11,226 bases of DNA from Larix sibirica (Eukaryota; Streptophyta; Pinopsida; Pinales; Pinaceae): positions 26,344-37,569 of the forward strand of contig NWUY0300045938.1 of assembly GCA_004151065.3 (NCBI GenBank), given 5' to 3'. Each line of letters begins with the position of its first letter. Position 1 is the stretch's first letter. Made by a program: the position numbers and the translations under genes. Positions 1-8,141 of the stretch are shown in pieces. The notes beneath the pieces are model-generated. The model was not told the origin of the DNA. It was given only the letters and a program-made list of their open reading frames with translations, and ran no database searches.

Positions 1-550
1 GATGAGATGGAGTGTCTGCATTGCCTAAACCTGTCAAGCTTGCTGCATTTTCTTGAGCCAAGTAGGTTGAGCTGCCAAAGATGGCTTGACCATATTGGTT
101 TGAGTTTCCCATACTAGGATGAGGCCAATTTCCACATTGTAGCCCAGGGGGAATTGAAAAACCATAGTTCTGACTTGTGCTAAATACCCCTGCATTGACT
201 GGAGATGTTGGAATGGCATTTGGCGCCTAGGGCCTTGCACCAGTAGGAATTAGTAAAGGAGGTACACCAAGTAGATGATATTGAGGGAGCTCGATGTTTA
301 TGAGGTTTTGGAAGAGTTGTGGATTGTCTGCAAGTGGATCTAATGAGTTGGACATGGTCCTCTCTCCATCACTTTGAAAACTCTGTTGCGCCTTTAGTTG
401 TTCCATTTCATGCCTTGCCATCTATTGTTGGTGCTATTTTTCTTACTTATTTGTCGCTCGTTGAAGCCTTTATTGTCTTCATTGTTCTGCTACAACAATC
501 CTTGCTTCCTTCTTCTCCTTTGCCCTATCCCTCTTTTTCTCTTTTATAAC
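1..550 (-). pseudogene. C-terminal charged and Asn/Pro/Gln-rich tail of the transposase relic
   Basis: Downstream of the LLTSDDYINLL motif the same minus-strand frame resumes past a TAG (551-553) as a Lys/Arg/Glu-rich stretch (EKKRDRAKEKKEARIVVAEQ), likely coiled coil, as is common at the C-terminus of these transposases. The segment at about 422-480 has several stops in this frame, so it carries small indels. The frame is readable again from 421 (MARHEMEQLKAQQ, then IELPQYHLLGVPPLLIPTG). After a TAG at 227-229 it continues as a Gly/Asn/Ser/Pro-rich tail (NYGFSIPPGLQCGNW, NSNQYGQAIFGSSTYLAQEN) to base 1. I assign the tail to the same gene because of shared frame and strand; whether relatives have such a tail I cannot test. 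Confidence 0.6.
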
Positions 551-1379
551 CTACATATCCCTCTTGTTTTGTTTTGTGTCTACCAATAGGTTGATGTAGT
601 CATCTGAAGTGAGCAGCTGTGAACTCCTTCCTAATCGAAGATAATCCGGTGTTCCTATTGATCGACGCTCTTGCAATCTCTCCATCGGTAGCTTTAGGAA
701 TTGGCATATTACTAGTGTGTTACCTGTGGGATCAACTGGGGGTGGTGTTTCATTGCCATTGTCTCCTCCCTTTTGTCCTTCGGTATCCACAGGGTGTTCC
801 TCTTCACCTCCATCATCCACATAGTAATGGACATGTTCGTTGTTTATGACTACTGGTTGCAGAGGCATGTTGAGGCTTTGATCATTGGTGTTGGACATAA
901 TGTTTCTATTCAAATTCATCATGGCTTATGCCAGCCACTCAGGTTATTCAACTTGTCTTGGCATTATCAAATGTTCCTCGTTGCTTCCTACTGCTTGACC
1001 ACCTATAGCCATGTTCTCCTTAGCATGGTCATTAGGAATATGCTCTACAGATGTTGTATGAGCTTCATTTGACCCAACAACTCCCATGTTCTCTTCATCT
1101 TGTTCATGATCATATTGAGTAGCGCTTACCTGCTCATTGTCGTCACCCAATGGCACATTATCTCTTTGAGACAGGGACAACATGTTGTCTGCAACATCTG
1201 CATCTTCCTGGGCATTTAAATCAAATGCTTTGCTACACCCAATATTATGGATAAGAGCATCGTGATTTAGTGGCCGAATTCTAGTTCGCCTAAATCCTGC
1301 CTTGATATTCGATGGGACGAGAGCTTTTTTAAAAGCTTTGCTTCCAAGTTCGGCTAATTCAAACCTTTTCACCTCTATC

Positions 1380-1900
1380 CCAGGGTTCTTTTCCATCCAT
1401 GCTCTCTCATATGTGAAGTAATTCTTGAAAGGCCCAAACAAACTCACATCAAGAGGTTGCATCCTGTCAATAGTATGTGTAGGCAAAGTTAACAAGTCAA
1501 TGCCCAGTCTATTTGCCTCCTCGATGGTTTGTATGGCTATGTGGTTGCCATGACCATAAAAAATCAATAGGTGTCTATTTTCAGGCGATACGCCACCTTG
1601 CACAAATGCTGCAAAGTGATAAAGCCAATTCATAAACAACTCTTTGGTCATCCATGCATGCCTCTGGCTCACAATTATGGACATAGTTTTTCAACTGACT
1701 CTTACCCTTGAACAAATAGAACCCTGGAATTGATGCAATGATTGCATTTACACAACATCGAATGGTTATCCACTTCCTCCTCTTAGGAAGGATTTTTGGC
1801 ATATTTTTGCTCCCTCTCTTTGCAATTACCTACATGCCACAATTCCTCCTTGCTTGTAAACTAGTTTCGTCACAGTTCAGTATATGGTCTGGACTGTAGG
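1380..1900 (-). other. DDE_1 catalytic domain of the transposase relic, second Asp lost
   Basis: Pogo/Tigger transposases use three acidic residues. The first Asp is seen in NCDETS (GAC at 1869-1871) and the third in QPLDVSLF (GAT at 1448-1450). The second, normally Asp in a (L/F)DGHGSH-like motif, is here Tyr in IFYGHGNH (TAT at 1556-1558), a single-base change from GAT. A TAG sits at 1830-1832, after the ARRNCGM stretch and before VIAKRGSKNM. The reading frame shifts between CEPEAC and AWMTKELF at about 1650-1665. The surrounding framework (GFYLFKGK, LFMNWLYHF, LPTHTIDRMQPLDV) is well kept, so the sequence is old but still easily aligned. Confidence 0.85.
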
Positions 1901-1999
1901 CATGTTTCTCATATACAGTGGATAGTGTGTCATAAAACCTTGACACAACTGCATGACGTAGATTTATAGCCCTGTCCCTACAGAGGCCTTTTGTTGTTC

Positions 2000-2360
2000 A
2001 CAACACAAGCTCTAGATGCCTCTTCTTAAACCCTGCCCACCATGATTTTCCAGGAAATCCATATCTGAATGGATTTGGCCTACCTTGACAGATTTGAGCA
2101 ACAATGAATTTTAGTTGTATCAATTCTAGTCCGTGTCCCAATTGAGCCATCTCATTGCACCAAACAACCACCTCCTCCTCCTCTTCTACAGTCATCACCG
2201 TAAGGGGCCCTTTGCGCTTTGTATTAGTCGGGCCATTTATCTAGTAGTGTAGTGATGTTGTGGCAATACCATGTTTTTTGGCCACTTCTCGAACATAATA
2301 TCCATGGAATTCCACATCATTAATTGCGGTGAGCATACCCTGTTTTGTCCACCCTCTTAT
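2000..2360 (-). other. DNA-binding part of the transposase relic (two HTH modules)
   Basis: This part would bind the terminal inverted repeats. The first module has the psq-like pattern W-T-K-Q-G-M followed by VREVAKKHGIATTSL. The second is a CENP-B/Tc5-type helix-turn-helix with the run of Glu (EEEEEV), the core CNEMAQLGHG and the typical FPGKSWWAGFKKRH end. A linker rich in Lys (TNTKRKGP) joins them. The TAG at 2241-2243 falls between the modules, where relatives usually have Trp after the Leu-rich helix, so a TGG to TAG change is the simple explanation. A TGA at 1998-2000 ends the second module. Both readings are in one frame with the catalytic domain downstream. Confidence 0.8.
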
Positions 2361-2652
2361 GGCACTGATATTCTTGGTTGCACTTGCAACTTGCAACCTG
2401 GTTGGTTGAGGGGCAGCAGGAACAAGCTTGGTCTCATTGGGTTGTCCAAGCACATGAGAAGGGTTGTTAGTATCAACCTCCTGGGGTAAGTCATTATGTT
2501 GTCCATTGCCACTACAAATAATGTTGTTACCATCCACCTGTTGTGAGTCTTCATCCGATGAATTGTGTTGTAATCGTGAACCTTCGGTAACACGCCTCAT
2601 CAAAGACCTTGTACAGGCAGATGCACGCACTCTCATCATGACAGCAATAAAT

Positions 2653-2671
2653 CTGCACACTAAAAAAAAAT
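2653..2671 (-). promoter_or_regulatory. Candidate splice acceptor just upstream of the transposase start
   Basis: On the minus strand a run of eight to nine T is followed by AG (ending at 2660), and seven bases later by a second GTGCAG (ending at 2653). The two adjacent ATG codons at 2634-2639 lie 14 bases further on. This is a good 3' splice site, suggesting that the transposase was expressed with an intron in or near its 5' untranslated leader. The open frame that continues upstream to 2858 would then be intronic and not protein. The donor was not identified. Confidence 0.3.
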
Positions 2672-2699
2672 TACAGAGTGCATTTACTAAGATGTTATG

Positions 2700-3200
2700 G
2701 ATTAAATGATTTGTTTTGTCTGTACAACAAAAATACATAGTGCATTTTATATTTTGGCATAACATAGCCATAGAGATAGAATTGGTCTTGTTTCCATTGT
2801 TTGCTATAGGCCTTGGAACCATTGGCATAACAACCAATTTTAGACTGGGTGGAGTCATGTTTTGATTATATGCACAATTTTATGGTTTTGGCACAATGGA
2901 TACATACAGGCAAAACTAGGCTTGTTTCCATTGTATTCTATCCGCCTTGGCATTGTGGAATTTTGTTATGTATGCATTGGTCAATTTTAGCACATTAGAG
3001 CCATAGATACAGAAGTGGGCTTGTTTCCATTGTACGCTACAGGCCTTGGCACCACTGACAAAACAAGACTAGGCGGAGTTATGGCATGTTCTGAAATATA
3101 TGTAGAGTGCATTATTTAGTTTGGCATACTAGATGCATAAAGGCATAGGGCTTGACATCATTGTCTTCTAGACCTCTAGAGCACTACATGACCAGGTGAC
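2700..3200. repeat. Degenerate tandem array, about four units of ~100-134 bp
   Basis: A shared core, cttgtttccattgt, occurs at 2787-2800, 2921-2934 and 3020-3033, with a weaker version at 3151 (cttgacatcattgtcttcta). In each unit it is followed by a ctat/ctac-type stretch and the phrase gccttgg or a decayed form of it, and further on by related a/t-rich text including ttttggcat or ttttagcac. The spacings are 134, 99 and 131 bases, so the units have suffered internal deletions. The array lies just upstream of the transposase relic and could be the subterminal part of that element. No coding potential was seen. Confidence 0.6.
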
Positions 3201-3220
3201 ATAGTTAGATAACATAGAGG

Positions 3221-3390
3221 GGTAACATATATTGAAACATGAAGTCTGAACAATATGCACAGGTAAACATGGACACGTAAAATCTGTAGCTAACATCCAA
3301 AGGTAACATATATTGAAACATGGTCAAGTTAAGGCATCATTCCTTCATCCTTGAAAATTGAAACATAAAGCATGAACAAGTTAAGGGCTC
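3221..3390. repeat. Short direct repeats with a 21-nt exact core
   Basis: An exact 21-base stretch (beginning ggtaacatat and ending gaaacatg) occurs at 3221-3241 and 3302-3322. A third, partial copy starting attgaaacata follows at about 3357 and shares the next words (catgaacaagttaagg) with the text after copy two. The 81-base spacing suggests a small tandem duplication that has since diverged. Confidence 0.6.
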
Positions 3391-3690
3391 GTTAAATAGA
3401 GAGCAGAGCTCGAATAATGATAGATATCGTTCTTTCTTCCCCATGCAATTCATTCCATCCAGTGATTTAAACAGATGGTGTTAGAGAGACACACTGAAAC
3501 AAAACATGTGAATTTAACAGGCATATCTTATTTGCTGTCATAGATTTAGATGTAACCTGAAATGCACACCACTCATCTTAGGAAAAAAACAATACCTGAA
3601 GTATGCATAAACAACATAGTTACTGACTACGGGTGGTTGATATAGATATTAGCTGGTTGGAACACTGTTGACAGTGCTGTTGAGCAGCTC
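3390..3690. other. AT-rich stretch without recognisable genes
   Basis: No open frame with plausible coding content and no clear repeat was seen here. The words gggctcgtt (3386-3394) and agagctcga (3406-3414) resemble DNA-transposon termini only loosely, and no matching inverted copy was found in the window. Confidence 0.4.
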
Positions 3691-4045
3691 AAATTCTTTG
3701 ATAGAGAAGAAGTAAGCTGTAAGATGATTCATGCTCCTTTATAGATAGTTCTGGTTGATTTGTTTGGGTCTTGGCATTGGCATGGATTGCAAATTCGAAT
3801 TTATGAATGAGTGCACTAGATTGTTTTGGGTGCGATCCAGTGGCTGGGAAATTGTCTTGGTTGATCCTTATGCTTTCATACAGTTTAATGGATGATTTGA
3901 TGTGCTTAATGAGAGTGTCTTTGTTGATCTCTGTGCTTTCAAACAAATTAATGGATGCCTTTGATGAGTTTAATGGGAGATTTGATGAATTTAATTGTTT
4001 GGTCTCCATTAATTGCATTGGGTGGGCTTGGTGGTTAAAACTCAC
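3689..4045 (-). other. Open frame of 118 codons over a 63-nt repeat; doubtful gene
   Basis: The minus-strand frame is open for 118 codons from the ATG at 4043-4045. It is Ser/Asn/Ile/Lys-rich and contains two related 21-residue blocks (ASINLFESTEINKDTLIKH and SSIKLYESIRINQDNF). The blocks come from a 63-nt DNA repeat, a multiple of three, so an open frame is expected by chance on either strand; indeed the plus strand is also open from 3807 to 4190. No domain, membrane segment or signal peptide is recognisable. I regard it as repeat-derived rather than a gene, but an exon of an unknown protein cannot be excluded. Confidence 0.2.
3857..4003. repeat. 63-nt tandem duplication with a nested ~18-nt repeat
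   Basis: The block starting gttgatc at 3860 (gttgatccttatgctttca, then taatggatg) recurs from 3923 (gttgatctctgtgctttca, then taatggatg), a 63-base period. Directly after it a smaller duplication appears: tttgatgagtttaatggg followed by gatttgatgaatttaatt. These are direct sequence observations; the origin is unknown. Confidence 0.65.
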
Positions 4046-4510
4046 TATAGATGAAGCTGATATTCAAATCACCCTTTATTGTGTAGGTGAGTATGTGAAG
4101 ACTGTTCAACTGAGGATGTTTGATGGGATATGTGGGGGCCGCTGGTTGAATGCCCTTGGCTACATATGCCATTCGCTTGGGTTGAGTTGATGGAGTGCAT
4201 GTACATGTGGTCAGATCATTGCAAGCTGTTTTAAGGATTGTGATCTACTATAATGTTAAAATACTATAGGATTTGTTAGGGACAAGGCAAGAGTGCTTTT
4301 AAAGTTCTTTTGTTAGTTATGAACATACTTACATATGTAGACTATTTATGAAGTGTGGTGGCCCTCGTAGTCATAAGGATTAATTTTGTGTAGTTTTTGG
4401 TTAATATTAGAATATTTATATATTTCTCTCTGCCCTTTGGGTGTGATGTGACAATTTCTATGTACACTTGTGGTCCCGGTCGAATCCCTCCCCTATATTT
4501 AAAAAAATGA
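4020..4510 (+). mobile_element. Candidate tRNA-derived SINE-like relic
   Basis: At the 5' side, tgggcttggtgg (4023-4034) followed by ttaaaac resembles the A box of a tRNA promoter, and tattcaaatca (4061-4071) is a decayed match to the B box GGTTCGANTCC at a plausible distance. At the 3' side, tggtcccggtcgaatccctcccc (4471-4493) again looks like a tRNA T-arm lacking one T, followed by an A-rich end at about 4496-4508. A tRNA-like head with an A-rich tail and no open frame fits a short interspersed element about 490 bp long. No target-site duplication was found and secondary structure was not computed, so this stays tentative. Confidence 0.3.
4494..4503 (+). promoter_or_regulatory. TATA-like sequence upstream of the SDR gene
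   Basis: tatatttaaa lies about 100 bases before the ATG at 4602, a suitable distance for a plant TATA box with a short leader. It overlaps the A-rich end of the candidate SINE relic, so it may be only part of that tail. If used, the element would have supplied core promoter sequence to the gene. Confidence 0.25.
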
Positions 4511-4601
4511 CAATATCTTTGGAAGTAAATTTGTACAATAAAAGCCCATGCACTAGCGTCAAGCGCCAAGCAAATTACAGTTTTCATTACATCCCACCAA
4601 A

Positions 4602-5523
4602 ATGCTTGGATTAATAATATTTGCTGTGCTTTTGGCCACCATCATCTGGATTTTCTGTTTTGCAGTAGCAGATGGTAAGAACTCTGCTTTGAAATCGTCT
4701 CCTGCATATCTACAATTCGTCTTTTTAATTTTTGATAATTTCATATCTAAGGGTTCGATTCTCTGTTAGTTTCGTAACATGCACGCGTCTTTAATTTGCT
4801 ATGAAATTTCAATGTTGTTAGCTGACTTGACTTTGCTGAGAAAGGGTTCGGCTAAACAGCACGAATTCGAAGACAAGGTACTCAAGATTTCATGCCCATT
4901 TTTTATTTTTTTTATAAATTCGATTAACCGTAAAATTGCCACAAAGGATTTATGCTCTAATGCCAGATTCCTGATAACATCTTGCTGTACTCGCAATATT
5001 TTGAGCATGAACGACTGGTGCCGTATTTTACAAATGATTTCATTCATTGATCTCTGAAACACATTTTATACATTAAATAAGGACTGGAGTATTTCCCAGT
5101 TCTTCCCCGAAGCCATTTCATGTCGTTATGTTAGAGCTGCTTCTTACTTGCTGTTAGAAGTGATTATTAGATATAGATTGGCATAACTTATCATTGATGT
5201 TTAATGAGATTTGCTGATATTTAGTTTCCCAAAGTAATTGGTGTGGTAGTTTTTAAAAATTAGTTGAAATTCTCTTCAACACAGCCAAGGTTAAGTATAC
5301 TTAACAGAGACCAACAGAGACCCTAACAGAATTCTGTGCATTTTGATATTGAATCGACATTAACTAATCTGTGCGTGTGAAAGGGCCCTAATGATTCATC
5401 GTTTTTTCGAAGAATCTCATAGAATGTGGCTCTGTTCTTGACATATTGCCGAAATTTGACTACAGTTTGATATCTTGTCTTGTGTGCAGGTTATATGGAT
5501 TACAGGAGCGAGTCAAGGGATTG
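4602..5523 (+). CDS. Short-chain dehydrogenase/reductase, DHRS7-like, exons 1-3 (partial)
   Basis: SDR enzymes reduce or oxidise carbonyl/alcohol substrates using NAD(P)(H); DHRS7-like members are membrane-anchored, and the plant substrate is not known to me. The joined exons are 4602-4674, 4822-4877 and 5490-5523 (73+56+34 nt, 54 codons plus one base). Exon 1 gives M followed by a hydrophobic anchor (LGLIIFAVLLATIIWIFCF, residues 2-20). Exon 2 gives ADLTLLRKGSAKQHEFEDK. Exon 3 gives VIWITGASQGIG, the beta1-turn-alpha1 cofactor motif TGxxxGIG preceded by the usual V-x-W-I-T strand. All junctions are GT-AG (donors gtaaga, gtactc, gtaact; acceptors ttag, gcag) and the frame stays open across them. 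The start is the first ATG, in context accaaaATG, and gives the expected anchor. The catalytic Ser/Tyr/Lys exons lie beyond the window. Family confident; exact orthology not. Confidence 0.85.
4675..4821 (+). other. Intron 1 of the SDR gene (147 nt)
   Basis: Begins gtaagaac and ends ttgttag, is rich in T, and separates the anchor-coding exon from the linker exon in phase 1: the G at 4674 joins CT at 4822-4823 to make an Ala codon. Confidence 0.75.
4878..5489 (+). other. Intron 2 of the SDR gene (612 nt)
   Basis: Begins gtactcaag and ends tgtgtgcag, phase 0. It is AT-rich, with a T-rich stretch near 4899-4916. Open frames on both strands at about 4780-5060 are chance frames that overlap exon 2 and this intron. 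Confidence 0.7.
5490..5523 (+). CDS. 34-nt exon 3 carrying the dinucleotide-binding motif
   Basis: The exon follows tcttgtgtgcag and is followed by gtaactc. It encodes VIWITGASQGI plus the first base of the next Gly codon, so the whole glycine-rich cofactor motif TGASQGIG sits in one very short exon with the last Gly split by the intron (phase 1). The other stretches of this region show no SDR similarity, which makes the placement secure. The splice sites are inferred from sequence only. Confidence 0.8.
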
Positions 5524-7260
5524 GTAACTCAATGACTGATTTTTTTTCTTCTTGTTTATTTATCATTTTAGATTTAGGGTACACGCTACTCAAAGTCCAT
5601 AGTTAAGTTGTGCTGCTTATTGTAAAGTCGGAGAGAGGTATAAACCCATTATCACCACAGCAACAGATAACATCCAAAAGTTGCTGCATTCAGAAGGTCA
5701 ATACATGCTAGGAAATCTTATAACAGAAGTCCTAGAATACAGGCGTTGTATGTCTAGTATAAGTTTGTAACCAACTACTCATTGTTTACTAAGGACTGAT
5801 TAATGTTGTGAAAATAAACTGCTGCTCAAAACCAGTTCCAGATGGTACAAGTCAAATGGAAGGGGCTTTTGACAATAAATCCTTCATGTGAATTTGAATC
5901 TGAAGTTTAAACCCTTCTGTCATGTACTTAACTTCTGGGGTTAAAGAACAAAAGCTACAAGAACTTCATCTGCTATATTTTAGCCTCTAGAAATGGGTTT
6001 GCCCTATTTTTATACAGAAAAATGAATTGAATCAATCCAAGAATCAAAATTACTATTTAGTATTATATTATTAGCAAATACTAAATTTAAAAAAGGGTAG
6101 CCATTTGTAGTCATAGACTGAGAAAAGTGTGTATATATTAGTACGAAATTGAAGGTAAAATAAGCGAATGAATGGGCCCTGCAAATTGAGATACGAATCG
6201 TATTAATCATAAACAGACAAAATTTCCCTAAATCCGTTTTGGAGGCTTGCTATTATATTATTGCACAAGTATATAGATTATTTTTCATTCAATTATGAAT
6301 TCACACATGGCATGGCCGCATGGTATGCTGATGGAGACAGTTTTTCTTCTTTTGTCTTTTTTTCTTCTTCTGAGGGAGGTTCTGTTAGTGGGATTCCTTG
6401 GAGAAGCTTCTGATTGGGGTCTATGCAGACATTTTTTGATCTTTTGACTTCCTCTAAGAAAATGCGGTTATGGTGGACAGATGTTGGAGACCGTTCTGAT
6501 TTTTGGATGGGCTTTATGATAAAGAAATCATGGATAGGGTTATGGTGGTAGCTGAAAGGATAAGGGTCAATGGCTCTAAAGCTACATCTCTATCATCTCA
6601 TGCGATTTTATACATATGTGGCATATGTTCAAAGCTTTTGACACAAAAGTCACTTGGAGTGTTTGAAAAGTGTTAGCTGGTATCCTGGTAATGATCTTTC
6701 TGTCATTGCTGTACTGGTTTATGGACATGTCTACTATACAGAATCTCAGAGCAGGATACTCCTGAAGTACATTGTCAAGTTCCACTAATAAAGGATTCTT
6801 GAGTAAATCCTTCTCAAATAAAATAAGGGGCATTTTTTGATTTCAAGTAAATTCTGTTAAAACAAGCTCTCCCAAGTGACCATGTTCATAAGGGATAGAA
6901 GGAACAGAAGGACACAATTTTAATGTGTGGATGACTTAAGGAAAATGACATTGAAAGTCTGAAATCTGAGAGACAATTGCCTGAACAACGAAACAAAAAG
7001 GCAACACAATCATGTCGTAGTAGAAGATTTCTGGAAGAGAACCGTGTTAGAGTTTAAGGAACCCATGTCGGTTACTGATTACATCCATCTTTATAATGCT
7101 ACATGGAGTAAGGGAGTTTTAAAATTGTTTTCAAGTATATTGCTTTTAACATTAATAGAGGTCAGATTGATTTTAAAGGTTTTGATAAATCCAGTCTTGT
7201 ATTTAGAACTAACCATGTCAAGGGTGGTTAAACCATTCTTGTTATTTGTGTTACACCTTA
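5524..7260. other. AT-rich intron sequence without recognisable elements
   Basis: No gene or clear repeat was identified. The stretch at 6340-6372 is a pyrimidine tract (ttcttcttttgtcttttttt). Open frames at 6010-6210 (minus), 6582-6833 (minus) and 7044-7268 (plus) have no recognisable domain; the region around 6580-7260 could be worn-out retroelement coding sequence, but I found no motif to support that. Confidence 0.4.
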
Positions 7261-7267
7261 TATATTA

Positions 7268-7373
7268 ATATTGGTAAAGGTGGTAAACATATGTGACTAC
7301 CTTAGAATAAGATGTGGTAATGAGAATATCATATTGGTAAAGGTGGTAAAACCAATGTGAATATTTCAGAATA
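7268..7373. repeat. 63-bp spaced direct duplication
   Basis: The 20-base word atattggtaaaggtggtaaa occurs exactly at 7268-7287 and 7331-7350. The following text is also related (catatgtgactaccttagaataa against ccaatgtgaatatttcagaataa), so the whole unit was duplicated once in tandem and then diverged. Confidence 0.75.
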
Positions 7374-7489
7374 AAAAGGCGTAGGTGATGTAGGAGCATC
7401 TTGAATCAAATTAAAGATACCCCTTAGAGGGCTGAGATGAAGCAGAGGTTAGTCAAGTTAGTGTAGAAAACAACCGAAGGAGTCGACTA

Positions 7490-7800
7490 CAAGCAAAGAA
7501 GATGGTGGTGAGAGGCGGCAGGAAGGTGTATACAAACAAAGTTGAGAAGACTTGGACAATGAAGAAGAGACCATGAAGACTTTGAAAAATTTAAGTGTAT
7601 GGAGATGATGACATGATTGTGAGGTGCATGGTGACATGGTAGACTAAGGGTAATGTGGTGTGAGGTGGTTATGAGGTGGATGACAAAGATGAGGTACACA
7701 TGGCAATAGGTGATAGTGGACTCGAGGATGACATGGTGAAGGGATGGTGACATGGTAGTCAAAGGTTGGAAGTGTGAGCATTAAAGTCTTTGTTAAAGAC
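7490..7800. repeat. GA/GT-rich low-complexity stretch with repeated gacatgg words
   Basis: The plus strand is rich in purines and TG, with many copies of gaggtg, gatgac and gacatggt. The phrase catggtgacatggtaga at about 7627 recurs as gatggtgacatggtagt at about 7744. The minus-strand frame over it (7487-7762, His/Ser/Leu-rich) reflects this composition and is not a credible gene. It could be decayed retroelement leader or coding sequence. Confidence 0.45.
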
Positions 7801-8124
7801 TTCATTAAGGGTGGAAGGCAGAGACAAGACTAGAGCAGAGGTAGGAGGATTACTCTATACCCTTGCCCTGTGAATTTCTTGTTCTGTAGTTGTCAGAGGT
7901 CGAAACATATGCTAAGCTGGAGCATGGAGTGGAGTGAACATGAAGTGGAATTGTGAGTTGGGTGGAGTAGAACCTTAGGGCAAAGGGTAGAGTGTTGAGT
8001 CCTCTAAGGAATATGGGAGATACTCTTGCCTCCCTCCCTCCACATTGTTTGATGGCGCCTATTAGAAATGATGGTTGGAATTTATAATGAATTATTACTA
8101 GGTCTCCAAGGATGGAGACATTCT

Positions 8125-8141
8125 CAAGAGGGGGGGAGAGA
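8125..8141 (+). other. Purine tract with a run of seven G
   Basis: caagagggggggagagaaca near 8124-8143 resembles the polypurine tract that primes plus-strand synthesis next to the 3' LTR of plant retrotransposons. No LTR pair was found beside it, so the role is conjecture. Confidence 0.2.

Larger units (their letters stand above)
1..2639 (-). pseudogene. Degenerate pogo/Tigger-like DDE transposase, 3' end cut by window edge
   Basis: A cut-and-paste transposase of the Tc1/mariner superfamily (pogo/Tigger-like, CENP-B/jerky-type architecture); such proteins bind terminal repeats in the nucleus and excise and insert the element at TA sites. Going down the minus strand, the likely start is the ATG at 2637-2639 or 2634-2636, followed by an acidic/polar leader, a psq-like HTH (WTKQGMLTAINDVEFHG, REVAKKHGIATTSL, about 2355-2250), a CENP-B-type HTH (EEEEEVVVWCNEM, FPGKSWWAGFKKRH, about 2195-2000), a DDE_1 domain (NCDETS, IPGFYLFKGK, GHGNHIA, MQPLDVSLFGPFKNYF, about 1885-1400) and a C-terminal region with LLTSDDYINLL near 600. 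In-frame stops lie at 2241-2243, 1998-2000, 1830-1832, 944-946, 926-928, 551-553 and 227-229. The frame changes near 1650-1665 and is scrambled at about 422-480. The second catalytic Asp is Tyr (1556-1558). It is clearly non-functional. The superfamily assignment is firm; the exact subfamily is not. Confidence 0.9.

Noticed and set aside
34-240. Separate 68-codon minus-strand ORF
   Set aside because: It is a shifted frame over the transposase tail; the true frame continues from the 227-421 segment through one TAG.
319-1072. Plus-strand ORFs with membrane-like content (319-549, 398-589, 619-849, 773-1072)
   Set aside because: Antisense shadows of the transposase coding strand.
2640-2858. N-terminal extension of the transposase to the ATG at 2858
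   Set aside because: It crosses a clear T-run/AG acceptor and a repeat unit, and its content is Cys/Phe-rich and unlike a transposase leader; more likely intronic.
3380-3420. Possible DNA-transposon terminus (gggctcgtt)
   Set aside because: No matching inverted copy or target-site duplication in the window.
7487-7762. His/Ser-rich 91-codon minus-strand ORF
   Set aside because: Explained by the GA/GT low-complexity composition of the opposite strand.
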